64,000 nucleotides of DNA from Bacillus sp. N13C7 (GTDB lineage: Bacteria; Bacillota; Bacilli; Bacillales; Bacillaceae): positions 62,001-126,000 of the forward strand of contig NZ_JALAMO010000003.1 in assembly GCF_026790065.1 (NCBI RefSeq). The letters are read 5' to 3'. Positions 50,488 to 63,565 of this stretch are shown piece by piece. The notes beneath the pieces were generated by a model. It was not told the DNA's origin, did no database searches, and saw only the letters and a list, made by a program, of their open reading frames with translations. Numbering within the stretch: the stretch's first letter is position 1; the number at the start of each line of letters is the position of its first letter. The translations under genes and the position numbers were made by a program.

Positions 50488-51927
50488 ATGAGTCATTTTA
50501 AAAACTATCAAATCAGTCATGACATTTTACGAGCACTGGAAGGACTGGGATATACAGAACCGACCAAGGTGCAGCAGAGCGTAATTCCCGCTGCCCTTGA
50601 ACGAAAGGATCTTGTCGTCAAATCACAGACGGGAAGCGGGAAAACGGCTTCGTTCGGAATTCCTCTCTGTGAGCTGGCGGATTGGGATGAAAACAAGCCG
50701 CAGGCACTTATTTTAACACCGACCCGCGAGCTTGCGGTGCAAGTAAAAGAGGATATCACGAACATCGGACGATTTAAACGAATCAAAGCGACAGCTGTGT
50801 TTGGAAAATCATCCTTTGACAAACAAAAAGCAGAGCTTAAGCAAAAAAGCCACATTGTTGTCGGCACGCCGGGACGTGTTTTGGATCATATCGAAAAAGG
50901 AACGCTGCCGTTGGATCGTCTCTCTTATTTGGTCATTGATGAAGCGGATGAGATGCTGAATATGGGCTTTATCGAGCAGGTAGAGGCGATTATCAAGCAC
51001 CTTCCGGTTGAACGCACGACGATGCTATTTTCAGCAACGCTGCCGGAGGATATCGAGAAGCTGAGCCGTCAATATATGCAGAATCCGGAGCATATCGAAA
51101 TCAAAGCGGCCGGCCTAACCACCAGAAATATTGAACATGCGGTGATTCAAGTACGAGAAGAGAATAAGTTTTCTTTACTGAAAGATGTACTGATAACCGA
51201 GAATCCCGATAGCTGCATCATGTTCTGCCGGACGAAAGAGCATGTCAATCAGCTGACCGATGAATTGGATGACTTAGGGTATCCATGCGATAAAATTCAC
51301 GGCGGAATGATTCAGGAAGACCGATTCGATGTCATGAATGAATTTAAACGGGGCGAGTATCGTTACCTAGTCGCCACAGATGTCGCCGCGCGCGGGATTG
51401 ATATTGAGAATATCACCCTTGTCATCAACTATGATCTGCCGCTTGAAAAGGAAAGCTACGTCCATCGCACGGGGCGGACGGGGCGCGCTGGGAATAAAGG
51501 AAAAGCCATTTCGTTTGTCACGGCCTTTGAAAAACGGTTTTTAGCCGACATAGAAGAATATATCGGATTTGCAATTCAAAAAATAGAAGCCCCTTCTCAA
51601 GAGGAAGTGGCAAGGAAGAAACCTGAATTTCTAGCTAAATTGAATGACCGTCCGGAAACCAAAAAGGACAAAAGCGAAGAGCTGAATAAAGACATTATGA
51701 AGCTGTATTTTAACGGCGGAAAGAAGAAGAAAATCAGAGCCGTTGATTTTGTAGGAACGATTGCCAAAATTGACGGTGTGTCAGCTGATGACATCGGCAT
51801 CATCACGATCATGGATAACGCCTCATACGTGGAGATTTTAAACGGTAAAGGCCCCCAAGTTCTCAAAGTGATGAAGAATACAACCGTCAAAGGGAAAAAG
51901 CTCAAGGTGAATAAAGCGAATAAATGA
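50488..51927 (+). CDS. dbpA: DbpA, DEAD-box RNA helicase
   Basis: ATP-dependent RNA helicase specific for 23S rRNA hairpin 92 (YxiN in older naming), 479 residues. Motif [39 protein letters not shown] are intact. The C-terminal RNA-recognition domain (about 404-479) confers rRNA specificity. Acts in large ribosomal subunit assembly. ATG 50488 after GACAGGAG. Confidence 0.95.
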   Translation: MSHFKNYQISHDILRALEGLGYTEPTKVQQSVIPAALERKDLVVKSQTGSGKTASFGIPLCELADWDENKPQALILTPTRELAVQVKEDITNIGRFKRIKATAVFGKSSFDKQKAELKQKSHIVVGTPGRVLDHIEKGTLPLDRLSYLVIDEADEMLNMGFIEQVEAIIKHLPVERTTMLFSATLPEDIEKLSRQYMQNPEHIEIKAAGLTTRNIEHAVIQVREENKFSLLKDVLITENPDSCIMFCRTKEHVNQLTDELDDLGYPCDKIHGGMIQEDRFDVMNEFKRGEYRYLVATDVAARGIDIENITLVINYDLPLEKESYVHRTGRTGRAGNKGKAISFVTAFEKRFLADIEEYIGFAIQKIEAPSQEEVARKKPEFLAKLNDRPETKKDKSEELNKDIMKLYFNGGKKKKIRAVDFVGTIAKIDGVSADDIGIITIMDNASYVEILNGKGPQVLKVMKNTTVKGKKLKVNKANK

Positions 51928-51929
51928 TG

Positions 51930-51968
51930 AATGGCCTGCTCCCGGTTAAAGGGGCAGGTCATTTTGCT
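51930..51968. terminator. dbpA/yxiO convergent terminator
   Basis: GGCCTGCTCCC ... GGGGCAGGTC followed by ATTTTG between the two convergent genes; it overlaps the last codons of yxiO. Confidence 0.75.
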
Positions 51969-53232
51969 GCTGGCTGACATCTGGGCCGGTTTCCTCGGGA
52001 ACAAAGGCAAGAATCACAATACCAATCACAAACAAAATGATCAGGCTGAACACCGCAGTCGAGGATTTCCCGGTCAGCTGGGCGGTAACGGCAATGAGCA
52101 GCGGCCCCATAATTGAGGCGAATTTTCCAAAAATGTTGTAGAAGCCAAAGAATTCATTGGCGTGGCGCTTTGGCACGAGCTTGGCGAAATAAGAGCGGCT
52201 CAGGGCTTGAATGCCGCCCTGCGAGGTGGCGACAAGCATAGCCAATATCCAGAAATCAAGCGTTGTCTCTAGAAAATAGGCATACACGCAGACGATCATA
52301 TAAATGACGATTCCAACGTACAGCATTGTCTTCCCCGTGAAGCGTTCAGCCAGTTTTCCGTATACAATCGAAAACGGTGCGGCGACGACCTGGGTGACAA
52401 ATAGGATGATCAGGAGGCTTGAGGAACTGATCCCTACATCAGATCCATAAGATGTCGACATCGTAATAATGGTGCCGACTCCGTCGATATAAAAGAAATA
52501 AGCAAGCAAAAAGAGGAACAGCGCCCGGTATTGCCTGATCCGTTTCATCGTTTGGCCGAGCCGCTTAAAGCTGTTGATGACGATATGTGGTTCTCTTTTG
52601 ATGTAATAGCGCTGATGGACATGTTTGATCATCGGGATGGTGAACAGCCCCCACCAGGCAGCCGTTATGAAAAAGGACAGCTGGCTTGCGGCAGAAACAG
52701 ACATCGGAATCATCTCTGCTTGTGCAAGCAGGATGACAGCAATGCTGATGATAAACGGAATCGTGCTTCCAATGTATCCTAAGCCAAACCCCCGTGCGGA
52801 GATGAGATTCATCCGTTTTTCATGCGTGACGTCAACGAGAAAGGCATCATAAAACACGTTGGCGCCGGAAAAACCGATAGCCGATATCGTATAAAACAGC
52901 AGCAATAGCAGCCAATATTCACTCGGGATAAAGGCAAGCATCGCGGTGCTGGCGACACCGGCTGATACAAAGAAACCGAAAAACTTTTTTTTGCACCCCT
53001 CATAGTCGGCGATCGTGCCTAAAATCGGCCCGAGGATTGCAAGAATAAATGTTGAAACCGCAATGGTATAGCCCAGATAGGCAGTCGATTGAGCGGCGCT
53101 GACACCGCTTTCCGCAACCGCTGATTTATAAAATAACGGAAACACCGCGGTGGTGACGACAATCGAGTAAGCAGAATTTGCCCAGTCATATAGCATCCAG
53201 CTGTTTTCTTGTTTCGTGAAACGTTTCATCAT
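51946..53232 (-). CDS. yxiO: YxiO, UMF1-family MFS transporter
   Basis: 428 residues, about 12 membrane helices, UMF1/Vps22-like major facilitator family (SWMLYDWANSAYSIVVTTAVFPLFYK at the N-terminus is the family signature; GGIQALSRSYFAKLVP in the second half). Substrate unknown. ATG behind GGAGGAGGGCG. Confidence 0.92.
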   Translation of the reverse strand: MMKRFTKQENSWMLYDWANSAYSIVVTTAVFPLFYKSAVAESGVSAAQSTAYLGYTIAVSTFILAILGPILGTIADYEGCKKKFFGFFVSAGVASTAMLAFIPSEYWLLLLLFYTISAIGFSGANVFYDAFLVDVTHEKRMNLISARGFGLGYIGSTIPFIISIAVILLAQAEMIPMSVSAASQLSFFITAAWWGLFTIPMIKHVHQRYYIKREPHIVINSFKRLGQTMKRIRQYRALFLFLLAYFFYIDGVGTIITMSTSYGSDVGISSSSLLIILFVTQVVAAPFSIVYGKLAERFTGKTMLYVGIVIYMIVCVYAYFLETTLDFWILAMLVATSQGGIQALSRSYFAKLVPKRHANEFFGFYNIFGKFASIMGPLLIAVTAQLTGKSSTAVFSLIILFVIGIVILAFVPEETGPDVSQQQNDLPL

Positions 53233-53437
53233 CAGCGCCCTCCTCCGGTAACGATACTTCTATTGTACGAGAAATAGGCCTGAAAAGAATGGAATGAACG
53301 TTAATTTTTACAAAATGTTTATGTTTTTGTGCTTCAAATCATACTTTTGGTTTATTGCTGGCCATAGGTGTATCTGGTACCATTTATCTATATTTTTTGT
53401 ATTTTCCAGAAGAGGAGCAGCAGAGAGGAGACGGGGC

Positions 53438-54112
53438 ATGAGGCGATTCGGCTTGTGTATAAGCCTGCTGGTCACCGTTCTTGTGATGAGTGCATGTGAA
53501 AGTGAGACTCAGACGTTTGCAGATCGTGATCAAAGGACGGTAAAACAAACCGCAGCCAAACCGATGAGCAATAAGAAAAAGCAAGACTTCCAAACGCTCC
53601 CAAGCGAGATGCAGCTGGCTATTGTATTCGGTTCCATGATACGTGTAAACGAAGCATTCGATTACGGAATCGGCAATCCTGAATACTTCGTGCGGAGCAG
53701 CATGACTGAACAAGAAGCAGCCATTGCGAAGGAGAATCTTGAGTCGATTCAACTTGAAAACAAACGGCTCAAAAAACAAAACAGCGAAGCACTCGCTTTC
53801 CTTCAAAAAACCCGCAATCAAGAAATGAGCCGCAACGACATTCAGCAGCTGAAAGAAAATCGAGCCGCCTTTTTAGAGATCACAGACAGTATGATCAAGC
53901 TCATCAGCCAAGTCACACCGAAAAACGCGAAGAAGACAAGGCAGCAGCTGGATCAGCTGAAAAAACAATATACGCAACATAGCGCCGAAAGCGTCAAAAT
54001 TATGAACAACATTGTCAACAAGCAGAAAGCTGACGAGGCATCATTTGAACGCCATCTGGAGGCGCTGCTTCAGAAACAGCCCGGGCAGCCGGTGATAAGC
54101 GAATTGTATTAA
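53438..54112 (+). CDS. yxiP: YxiP, coiled-coil lipoprotein
   Basis: 224-residue lipoprotein: signal peptide with lipobox VMSAC (Cys at about residue 20), then a largely helical, Gln/Lys/Glu-rich exported domain with a long coiled coil (about 85-200). Function unknown. The ATG at 53438 follows GAGAGGAGACGGGG; the open frame extends to 53294 but has no start with a ribosome site. The name yxiP is by position between yxiO and licT. Confidence 0.78.
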   Translation: MRRFGLCISLLVTVLVMSACESETQTFADRDQRTVKQTAAKPMSNKKKQDFQTLPSEMQLAIVFGSMIRVNEAFDYGIGNPEYFVRSSMTEQEAAIAKENLESIQLENKRLKKQNSEALAFLQKTRNQEMSRNDIQQLKENRAAFLEITDSMIKLISQVTPKNAKKTRQQLDQLKKQYTQHSAESVKIMNNIVNKQKADEASFERHLEALLQKQPGQPVISELY

Positions 54113-54205
54113 CCTGTCCCGTCTTTCCCTGATGATATTGACCTAGTACAAAAAGAATGTACAATCAAGGTGTAGTCTGTTCTTAGTTGATTGGAGGGAC
54201 ATGTC

Positions 54206-55039
54206 ATGAAGATTGCGAAGGTGATCAACAATAATGTGATCAGCGTGGTCAATGAGCAGGGAAAAGAATTGGTCATCATGGGCAGAGGGCTCGCGTTTCA
54301 GAAGAAGTCCGGCGATGATGTCGATGAAGCTCGTATTGAGAAGGTGTTTACGCTCGATAACAAGGATGTATCAGAAAAATTCAAAACCCTTTTGTATGAT
54401 ATACCGATCGAGTGTATGGAAGTATCAGAGGAAATTATCAGCTATGCAAAACTTCAGCTCGGCAAAAAGCTCAATGACAGCATCTATGTGTCGCTGACCG
54501 ATCATATTAACTTTGCCATCCAGCGCAATCAGAAGGGGCTTGATATCAAAAACGCCTTGCTGTGGGAAACAAAGCGGCTGTACAAAGACGAATTTGCGAT
54601 CGGCAAAGAAGCACTGGAGATGGTAAAAAACAAGACTGGCGTGTCTCTGCCGGAGGATGAGGCAGGCTTTATTGCCCTGCATATCGTAAATGCCGAGCTG
54701 AATGAAGAGATGCCCAATATCATCAACATTACAAAAGTCATGCAAGAGATTTTGAGTATCGTAAAATACCATTTTAAGATTGAATTCAACGAGGAATCGC
54801 TTCACTATTACCGGTTTGTCACCCACTTAAAGTTTTTCGCGCAGCGTCTTTTTAACGGCACACACATGGAAAGCCAGGATGATTTTTTGCTGGAGACGGT
54901 GAAAGAAAAGTATCATCGCGCGTATGAATGCACGAAGAAAATCCAAACCTACATTAAGCAGGAATATGAACACAAGCTCACCAGTGATGAGCTGCTGTAT
55001 TTAACGATTCACATAGAAAGGGTCGTCAAACAATCATAA
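54206..55039 (+). CDS. licT: LicT, BglG-family antiterminator
   Basis: RNA-binding antiterminator of 277 residues. CAT RNA-binding domain 1-56 (MKIAKVINNNVISVVNEQGKELVIMGRGLAFQKKSGD), PRD1 with His100 and His159, PRD2 with His207 and His269, all present. PTS enzymes phosphorylate PRD1 to inhibit and PRD2 (through HPr) to activate. Binds RATs before bglP and before the second bglP-like gene. ATG 54206 after TTGGAGGG. Confidence 0.95.
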   Translation: MKIAKVINNNVISVVNEQGKELVIMGRGLAFQKKSGDDVDEARIEKVFTLDNKDVSEKFKTLLYDIPIECMEVSEEIISYAKLQLGKKLNDSIYVSLTDHINFAIQRNQKGLDIKNALLWETKRLYKDEFAIGKEALEMVKNKTGVSLPEDEAGFIALHIVNAELNEEMPNIINITKVMQEILSIVKYHFKIEFNEESLHYYRFVTHLKFFAQRLFNGTHMESQDDFLLETVKEKYHRAYECTKKIQTYIKQEYEHKLTSDELLYLTIHIERVVKQS

Positions 55040-55076
55040 TGAAAGCGTTGACATTTCTATTTTCTTGTGTTAATTT
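55040..55076 (+). promoter_or_regulatory. Promoter/cre behind licT
   Basis: cre TGAAAGCGTTGACA (55040-55053) starts directly after the licT stop and overlaps the -35 TTGACA (55048-55053); 17 bases; -10 TAATTT (55071-55076). Same layout as the bglP promoter at 38533. Confidence 0.87.
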
Positions 55077-55103
55077 TTTCTTACATTCACATATGATCAT
55101 GTT

Positions 55104-55136
55104 AGGATTGTTACTGATAAGCAGGCAAAACCTAAA
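55104..55136 (+). promoter_or_regulatory. RAT 1 upstream of second bglP-like gene
   Basis: AGGATTGTTACTG, ATAA, GCAGGCAAAACCTAAA: complete LicT antiterminator, overlapping the arm of the next terminator. Confidence 0.92.
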
Positions 55137-55195
55137 TTACAATGAGTGCGGATCATCTCTGTCTGTGCTGATGGTAATTTAGGTTTTTATTTTTT
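55128..55195 (+). terminator. LicT-dependent terminator 1
   Basis: AAACCTAAATTAC ... GGTAATTTAGGTTTTTATTTTTTT; left arm shared with RAT 1. Confidence 0.92.
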
Positions 55196-55249
55196 TCAGA
55201 GGGATGGTGATGATGGCGTTTCATAGAAAAAACGAATGAGGGCATTTCT

Positions 55250-55282
55250 AGGATTGTTACTGGTCAGGCAGGCAAAACCTAA
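55250..55282 (+). promoter_or_regulatory. RAT 2 upstream of second bglP-like gene
   Basis: A second full RAT, AGGATTGTTACTG, GTCAG, GCAGGCAAAACCTAAA, only 146 bases after the first. No promoter is seen between them. Confidence 0.92.
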
Positions 55283-55330
55283 ACTACTTGTTCCTATAGC
55301 GATAGGGGTAGTTTAGGTTTTTTATTTTTT
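55275..55330 (+). terminator. LicT-dependent terminator 2
   Basis: AAACCTAAACTAC ... GTAGTTTAGGTTTTTTATTTTTTT; left arm shared with RAT 2. Confidence 0.92.
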
Positions 55331-55351
55331 TGCAGAAGGGATGAGAGGAAA

Positions 55352-58629
<3,278 letters not shown>

Positions 58630-59085
58630 CAATATAAAAAATAAGAACATCGATTCATAAATGTCTTCCATGTACAGCTCCGAAGACCAAGTATTTGATG
58701 CTTCATCTGTCTAGACGACTAACGCTGACGATATGTTTTTCTTCGGCACTTCGTCAGATCGAACACAGATCACATGGATTTTGTCTGGCAACAGTCATTA
58801 CTATGACCGCTTGCATCCGTTTCATTTTCGGCAGAATTCCTTTCTGTTCATACTAAAGCGTTGAAGAAGGAATACCAAATATGTTCTTACTTAGTGAATT
58901 TAATACATCTCATTACCTTCATTTTGTTTAAGTTAGGTTGCAAAGCCAAATAAATTATCAATCTAAAAGTGATAGTTACAGGATTCTAGGATTCGTTATT
59001 ATCATTATTATGACCGATGTTCCCTTTTAAAAGAATCATGTATGATCGATAAAGAAAACGCTTTCGAAGAAAGGGGAATGCCAAC
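58630..59085. other. bglS leader region
   Basis: 455 bases with no intact gene. 58661-58864 reads MSSMYSSEDQVFDASSV, stop TAG, then in the same frame TTNADDMFFFGTSSDRTQITWILSGNSHYYDRLHPFHF... to a TGA: a possible remnant. I see no RAT or LicT-type terminator. A -10-like TATGAT lies at 59041. Confidence 0.45.
59053..59068. promoter_or_regulatory. cre-like palindrome upstream of bglS
   Basis: AGAAAACGCTTTCG centred on CG, 18 bases before the bglS start. Core of cre is perfect but outer TG/CA pairs are changed. Probable CcpA site close to the transcription start. Confidence 0.62.
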
Positions 59086-59817
59086 ATGTCCTATCGTATG
59101 AAACGAGTGTTGTTGCTTCTTGTCACTGGTTTGTTTATGAGTTTGTCTGCAATCACTTCTACTGCCTCGGCTCAAACAGGTGGATCGTTTTATGACCCTT
59201 TTAGTGGCTATAACTCCGGTTTTTGGCAAAAGGCAGACGGTTATTCAAATGGAAATATGTTCAACTGCACTTGGCGTGCAAATAACGTATCCATGACGTC
59301 ATTAGGTGAAATGCGTTTGGCGCTAACAAGTCCATCTTATAACAAGTTTGACTGCGGGGAAAACCGGTCTGTTCAAGCATATGGCTATGGACTTTATGAA
59401 GTCAGAATGAAACCAGCTAAAAACACAGGGATCGTTTCATCGTTTTTCACATACACAGGCCCAACGGATGGAACGCCTTGGGATGAGATTGATATTGAAT
59501 TTTTAGGAAAAGACACAACAAAGGTTCAATTTAACTATTACACAAATGGTGCAGGAAACCATGAGAAGCTAGTTGATCTCGGATTTGATGCGGCTAATGC
59601 TTATCATACGTATGCGTTCGATTGGCAGCCAAACTCTATTAAATGGTATGTCGATGGGCAATTAAAACATACTGCGACAAGCCAAATTCCGACAACTCCA
59701 GGAAAGATCATGATGAACTTGTGGAATGGTACGGGTGTCGATGAATGGCTCGGTTCCTACAATGGTGTAACACCGCTATACGCTCATTACGACTGGGTGC
59801 GTTATACAAAAAAATAG
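59086..59817 (+). CDS. bglS: BglS, secreted lichenase (GH16)
   Basis: Endo-beta-1,3-1,4-glucanase, 243 residues, secreted (signal peptide 1-29, cleavage after ASA). GH16 jelly roll; catalytic motif DEIDIEF with nucleophile and acid Glu is intact; the two Cys (FNCTW, KFDCGEN) form the known disulfide. Cuts barley glucan and lichenan into oligosaccharides that the two bgl PTS pairs can take up. GAAAGGGG site precedes the ATG. Confidence 0.96.
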   Translation: MSYRMKRVLLLLVTGLFMSLSAITSTASAQTGGSFYDPFSGYNSGFWQKADGYSNGNMFNCTWRANNVSMTSLGEMRLALTSPSYNKFDCGENRSVQAYGYGLYEVRMKPAKNTGIVSSFFTYTGPTDGTPWDEIDIEFLGKDTTKVQFNYYTNGAGNHEKLVDLGFDAANAYHTYAFDWQPNSIKWYVDGQLKHTATSQIPTTPGKIMMNLWNGTGVDEWLGSYNGVTPLYAHYDWVRYTKK

Positions 59818-59951
59818 TGACAATTGTGATAAGAGCCTGCTGCCTCAATACAGCCAGGCTCTTATGATTGAAATGAGAAAATATCTACTACTCACTCAAA
59901 ATACCCTATGTGAACTATATTGTAATCTCGGGTTTTCGGATGATACAGAAC

Positions 59952-59984
59952 AAAAGGATTTCCGCGAGCGGAAATCCTTTTTTC
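59952..59984. terminator. bglS/citH convergent terminator
   Basis: AAAAGGATTTCCGC-GA-GCGGAAATCCTTTTTT, flanked by A- and T-runs; works in both directions. Confidence 0.94.
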
Positions 59985-59985
59985 A

Positions 59986-61266
59986 TTAAAACGAAATAAT
60001 CCCAATCAAAAGCGCCGCAATCGTCATGACAATTGTTGTCCCCACGGCCCATTTGATAGTGAATTTTTGATGGTCGCCAAAGCTGACGCCTGCCATTCCG
60101 ACTAATAGATAGGTGGAAGGCACAAGCGGGCTGAGCAGATGCACGGGCTGGCCCAGCAAGGAGGCCCTTCCGATTTCAGCGGCATCTATTCCGTAAGCAG
60201 ATGCGGCTTCTGCGATGATGGGAAGGACACCGAAGTAAAAGGCGTCATTCGACATGAAAAAGGTAAATGGCATGCTGACGATGGCCGTGATCAACGGCAG
60301 GTGCGGGCCCATGGCATCAGGGATGAGGGAAACGAGAGAATGTGCCATCGCATCGACCATTTTTGTGCCGGAGAGAATGCCTGTGAAAATACCTGCCGCA
60401 AACACCATGGACACAACGTTTAACGCATTTCCCGCATGCGCAGAGATCCGTTTCTGCTGCTCTTTGACATTTGGATAATTGACCATCAAGGCGATGGCGA
60501 ACGCGATCATAAAAAGAACAGGGATCGGAAGCAGGCTGGTGATCAGAGCGGCCATCAGAGCGATAGTCAGCAGCAGGTTAAACCATTGGAGAGCGGGACG
60601 CTTGAGCGGCGCTGCATCCGGATCGGAAGACGGCGCGTGTTCAATCGAAATGACGCCGAGCCGCTTTCGCTCTTTCTTTCCGAGGATATAAGCAACGGCG
60701 ATCACCCAGAGAACGCCGGCGATCATAGCGGGAATCAGCGGCGTGAAGACCTCCGACGTGTCCAATTTTAAGGAAGCCAAAACCCTTGCCGTCGGCCCGC
60801 CCCAAGGAATAATATTCATGACCCCTGAACCGAGCATCGCAATTCCCGCTAGCACCAGCCGGTTCATGCCGAGCCGTTTGTACAGAGGCAGCATCGCCGC
60901 AATGGTAATCATATAGGTTGTTGTCCCATCTCCGTCCAGCGAAATGGTCATCGTCAGAACCGCTGTGCCGATGGTGATTTTTAACGGGTCTCCTTTGACA
61001 AGCGATAGGATTTTTGCAATGAGGGGATCAAACAAACCTGAGTCAATCATAATGCCGAAATACAGGATGGCGAATAACAGCATGATGCCGGTAGGAGCAA
61101 GGTCTGTTACGCCCTGAATCATCATCTCGCCAAGATCTTTGCCAAATCCGCTGATGAGGGCAAACGCAACAGGAACAACAATTAACGCTATAAGAGCGGA
61201 AAGCCGGTTAGACATAATAAGGTACATAAAGACAATCATCATCACAAAACCGAGTATGGCAAGCAC
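59986..61266 (-). CDS. citH: CitH, metal-citrate transporter
   Basis: CitMHS-family secondary transporter, 426 residues, about 11-12 membrane helices. Imports citrate complexed to divalent metal (calcium type in CitH) with protons. Conserved GDGTTTYMITIAAMLPLY and FFMSNDAFYFGVLPI motifs. GTG start behind GGAGGAGG. A cre-like site lies 21-34 bases upstream, so glucose repression is likely. Confidence 0.94.
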   Translation of the reverse strand: MLAILGFVMMIVFMYLIMSNRLSALIALIVVPVAFALISGFGKDLGEMMIQGVTDLAPTGIMLLFAILYFGIMIDSGLFDPLIAKILSLVKGDPLKITIGTAVLTMTISLDGDGTTTYMITIAAMLPLYKRLGMNRLVLAGIAMLGSGVMNIIPWGGPTARVLASLKLDTSEVFTPLIPAMIAGVLWVIAVAYILGKKERKRLGVISIEHAPSSDPDAAPLKRPALQWFNLLLTIALMAALITSLLPIPVLFMIAFAIALMVNYPNVKEQQKRISAHAGNALNVVSMVFAAGIFTGILSGTKMVDAMAHSLVSLIPDAMGPHLPLITAIVSMPFTFFMSNDAFYFGVLPIIAEAASAYGIDAAEIGRASLLGQPVHLLSPLVPSTYLLVGMAGVSFGDHQKFTIKWAVGTTIVMTIAALLIGIISF

Positions 61267-61286
61267 GATATGACCTCCTCCTTCTT

Positions 61287-61300
61287 AGTAAGCGCTTCCA
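61287..61300. promoter_or_regulatory. cre-like site upstream of citH
   Basis: On the minus strand TGGAAGCGCTTACT, one base off the cre consensus, between the citH start and its presumed promoter. Confidence 0.68.
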
Positions 61301-61388
61301 CCTTCTCGTTTTCGGAAGAAGGCTTATTTCAAATATGTATGACCTCATTCTGATATGTAGACCTAAAATCCTATTAAGCGGATTAGCA

Positions 61389-61414
61389 GTTTATATGAAG
61401 AATGCCACGGGTAA
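61389..61414 (+). promoter_or_regulatory. katE: Sigma-B-type promoter of katE
   Basis: -35 GTTTAT, 14-base spacer, -10 GGGTAA, 41 bases before katE. Fits the sigma-B general-stress consensus (GTTT-N12-15-GGGTA). Confidence 0.88.
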
Positions 61415-61455
61415 ATGTGCTGTAGAATGTTTCGTTTTGAAAAGGGGGAAGAGAC

Positions 61456-63516
61456 ATGAGTGATGACCAAAACAAACGTGTAAATGAACACTCAAAGGAC
61501 GAGCAGCTTGAGCAGTACAGGGTCGATAACAGCGGGAAGAAAATGACGACAAACCAAGGCGTGCGGGTGTCAGAGGATGAACACTCGTTAAAGGCCGGGG
61601 TTCGGGGCCCGACGCTGATGGAGGATTTTCACTTCCGGGAGAAAATGACGCACTTTGACCATGAGAGGATTCCGGAGCGTGTTGTGCATGCACGCGGATT
61701 TGGCGTGCATGGCTATTTCCAGGTTTACGAGCCGATGACGGAGTATACACGGGCCAAATTTCTTCAGGATCCTTCAGTGAAGACGCCGGTATTTGTCCGG
61801 TTTTCTACAGTCGCGGGTTCTAAAGGCTCCGCAGACACGGTGCGGGATGCCAGAGGCTTTGCGACAAAATTTTATACTGAAGAAGGAAACTATGATCTAG
61901 TGGGTAATAACATCCCAGTGTTTTTCATTCAGGATGCGATCAAATTTCCGGATTTGGTTCACGCGTTTAAGCCTGAGCCTCACAATGAAATGCCTCAGGC
62001 CGCGACTGCCCATGATACATTTTGGGATTTTGTCGCCAATAACCCTGAGTCTGCTCACATGGTGATGTGGACGATGTCGGACAGAGGCATCCCGCGCAGC
62101 TACAGAATGATGGAAGGCTTCGGCGTGCACACGTTCCGTTTTGTCAATGAACAGGGAAAGGCACGTTTCGTGAAATTTCACTGGAAGCCGGTGCTCGGCG
62201 TGCATTCTCTCGTATGGGATGAAGCGCAGAAAATTGCCGGGAAAGATCCGGATTTCCACCGCCGCGACCTGTGGGAAACGATTGAAAACGGCGGCACGGT
62301 TGAATATGAGCTCGGTGTGCAGATGATTGATGAAGAAGATGAATTCAAATTTGATTTTGATATTCTTGATCCGACCAAGCTGTGGCCGGAAGAGCTCGTG
62401 CCGGTGAAGATTATTGGGAAAATGACGCTGAACCGCAACCAGGATAATGTATTTGCGGAAACGGAACAAGTCGCATTCCACCCGGGAAATGTCGTGCCGG
62501 GCATCGATTTTACCAATGACCCGCTTTTGCAGGGGCGGCTTTTCTCGTATACAGACACACAGCTCATCCGTCTTGGCGGCCCGAACTTCCATGAGCTTCC
62601 GATTAACCGACCGGTATGTCCGTTTCATAACAACCAATACGATGGCTATCACCGGATGACGATCAATAAGGGGCCAGTCGCTTATCATAAAAACTCTCTG
62701 CAAAACAATGACCCGTCGCCTGCGGCAGCTGAAGAAGGCGGCTACGTCCATTATCAGGAAAAAGTCGAGGGCAAAAAAATCCGCCAGCGGAGTGACAGTT
62801 TCAACGATTATTACTCACAGGCAAAGCTGTTCTGGAACAGCATGTCTCCTGTCGAGAAGCAGCACATTATTTCTGCTTTCTGCTTTGAGGTCGGGAAGGT
62901 CAAAAGCAAGGACGTGCAGCGGCAGGTCGTTGACGTCTTCAGCAATGTCGATACAGGCTTAGCGGAAGAAATCGCCAAAGGAGTAGGCGTGGCGGCGCCG
63001 GCAAAACGGAAAGCATCTAAAGAAATTCTAACCTCGCCTGCGTTAAGCCAGGCCCGTACAGTGAAAACGGCGTCAACGAGAAAAGTCGCTGTTCTCGCCG
63101 GCAATGGTTTTGATGAAAATGAGCTGCAAACAGTGCTGGACGCTTTAAAGCAAGAAGGGATCACAGCGGACATCATCAGCCAAACGCTTGGGTACATCAC
63201 AAGCGGCACCGGACAGCAGCTTGAGGCCGGCGGCACGTTCCTGACGGCGGATTCTGTTCTGTATGATGCCGTCTATGCCGCAGGAGGGCCGGAGCTCAAA
63301 GACAACAAACAAGCGATGGCGTTTATCAGAGAAGCCTACAGCCACTATAAAGCGATCGGCGCAGTGAATGAAGGAATTGGCCTTCTTCAGTCAGCTGTTG
63401 GGACAACAGAGGGTCCGGGCATCGTGACAGCGAAAGATGAAGCTGACTATACCGCCTTCAGCAAGACGTTTATCGAGGCCGTCGCCGCTCACCGCCATTG
63501 GGATAGACGAATTTAA
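61456..63516 (+). CDS. katE: KatE, large-subunit catalase HPII type
   Basis: Monofunctional heme catalase, 686 residues, large-subunit clade. Active-site His78 in RVVHARGFG and Asn151 in LVGNNIPVFFIQD; proximal Tyr in RLFSYTDTQLIRLG. The C-terminal flavodoxin-like domain (about 545-686, VAVLAGNGFDENELQTVLDAL) is typical of the clade. General-stress catalase under sigma-B control. GGGGGAAGAG precedes the ATG. Confidence 0.96.
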   Translation: MSDDQNKRVNEHSKDEQLEQYRVDNSGKKMTTNQGVRVSEDEHSLKAGVRGPTLMEDFHFREKMTHFDHERIPERVVHARGFGVHGYFQVYEPMTEYTRAKFLQDPSVKTPVFVRFSTVAGSKGSADTVRDARGFATKFYTEEGNYDLVGNNIPVFFIQDAIKFPDLVHAFKPEPHNEMPQAATAHDTFWDFVANNPESAHMVMWTMSDRGIPRSYRMMEGFGVHTFRFVNEQGKARFVKFHWKPVLGVHSLVWDEAQKIAGKDPDFHRRDLWETIENGGTVEYELGVQMIDEEDEFKFDFDILDPTKLWPEELVPVKIIGKMTLNRNQDNVFAETEQVAFHPGNVVPGIDFTNDPLLQGRLFSYTDTQLIRLGGPNFHELPINRPVCPFHNNQYDGYHRMTINKGPVAYHKNSLQNNDPSPAAAEEGGYVHYQEKVEGKKIRQRSDSFNDYYSQAKLFWNSMSPVEKQHIISAFCFEVGKVKSKDVQRQVVDVFSNVDTGLAEEIAKGVGVAAPAKRKASKEILTSPALSQARTVKTASTRKVAVLAGNGFDENELQTVLDALKQEGITADIISQTLGYITSGTGQQLEAGGTFLTADSVLYDAVYAAGGPELKDNKQAMAFIREAYSHYKAIGAVNEGIGLLQSAVGTTEGPGIVTAKDEADYTAFSKTFIEAVAAHRHWDRRI

Positions 63517-63565
63517 TCCGCTCCTGTATCTTATAGGAAGATACTTTTCATAAGGAGCATGACAG

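Noticed and set aside
53294-53437. N-terminal extension of yxiP with aromatic-rich sequence
   Set aside because: No ribosome site, and it would bury the lipoprotein signal; ATG 53438 has GAGAGGAG.
55104-55330. Tandem repeat as assembly artefact
   Set aside because: The two units differ in loops and stem sequence (TTAC vs CTAC, different loops), so they are separate real elements.
61897-62751. 284-aa minus-strand frame opposite katE
   Set aside because: Mirror of catalase codons, His/Arg-rich without domain features; katE has every family motif.
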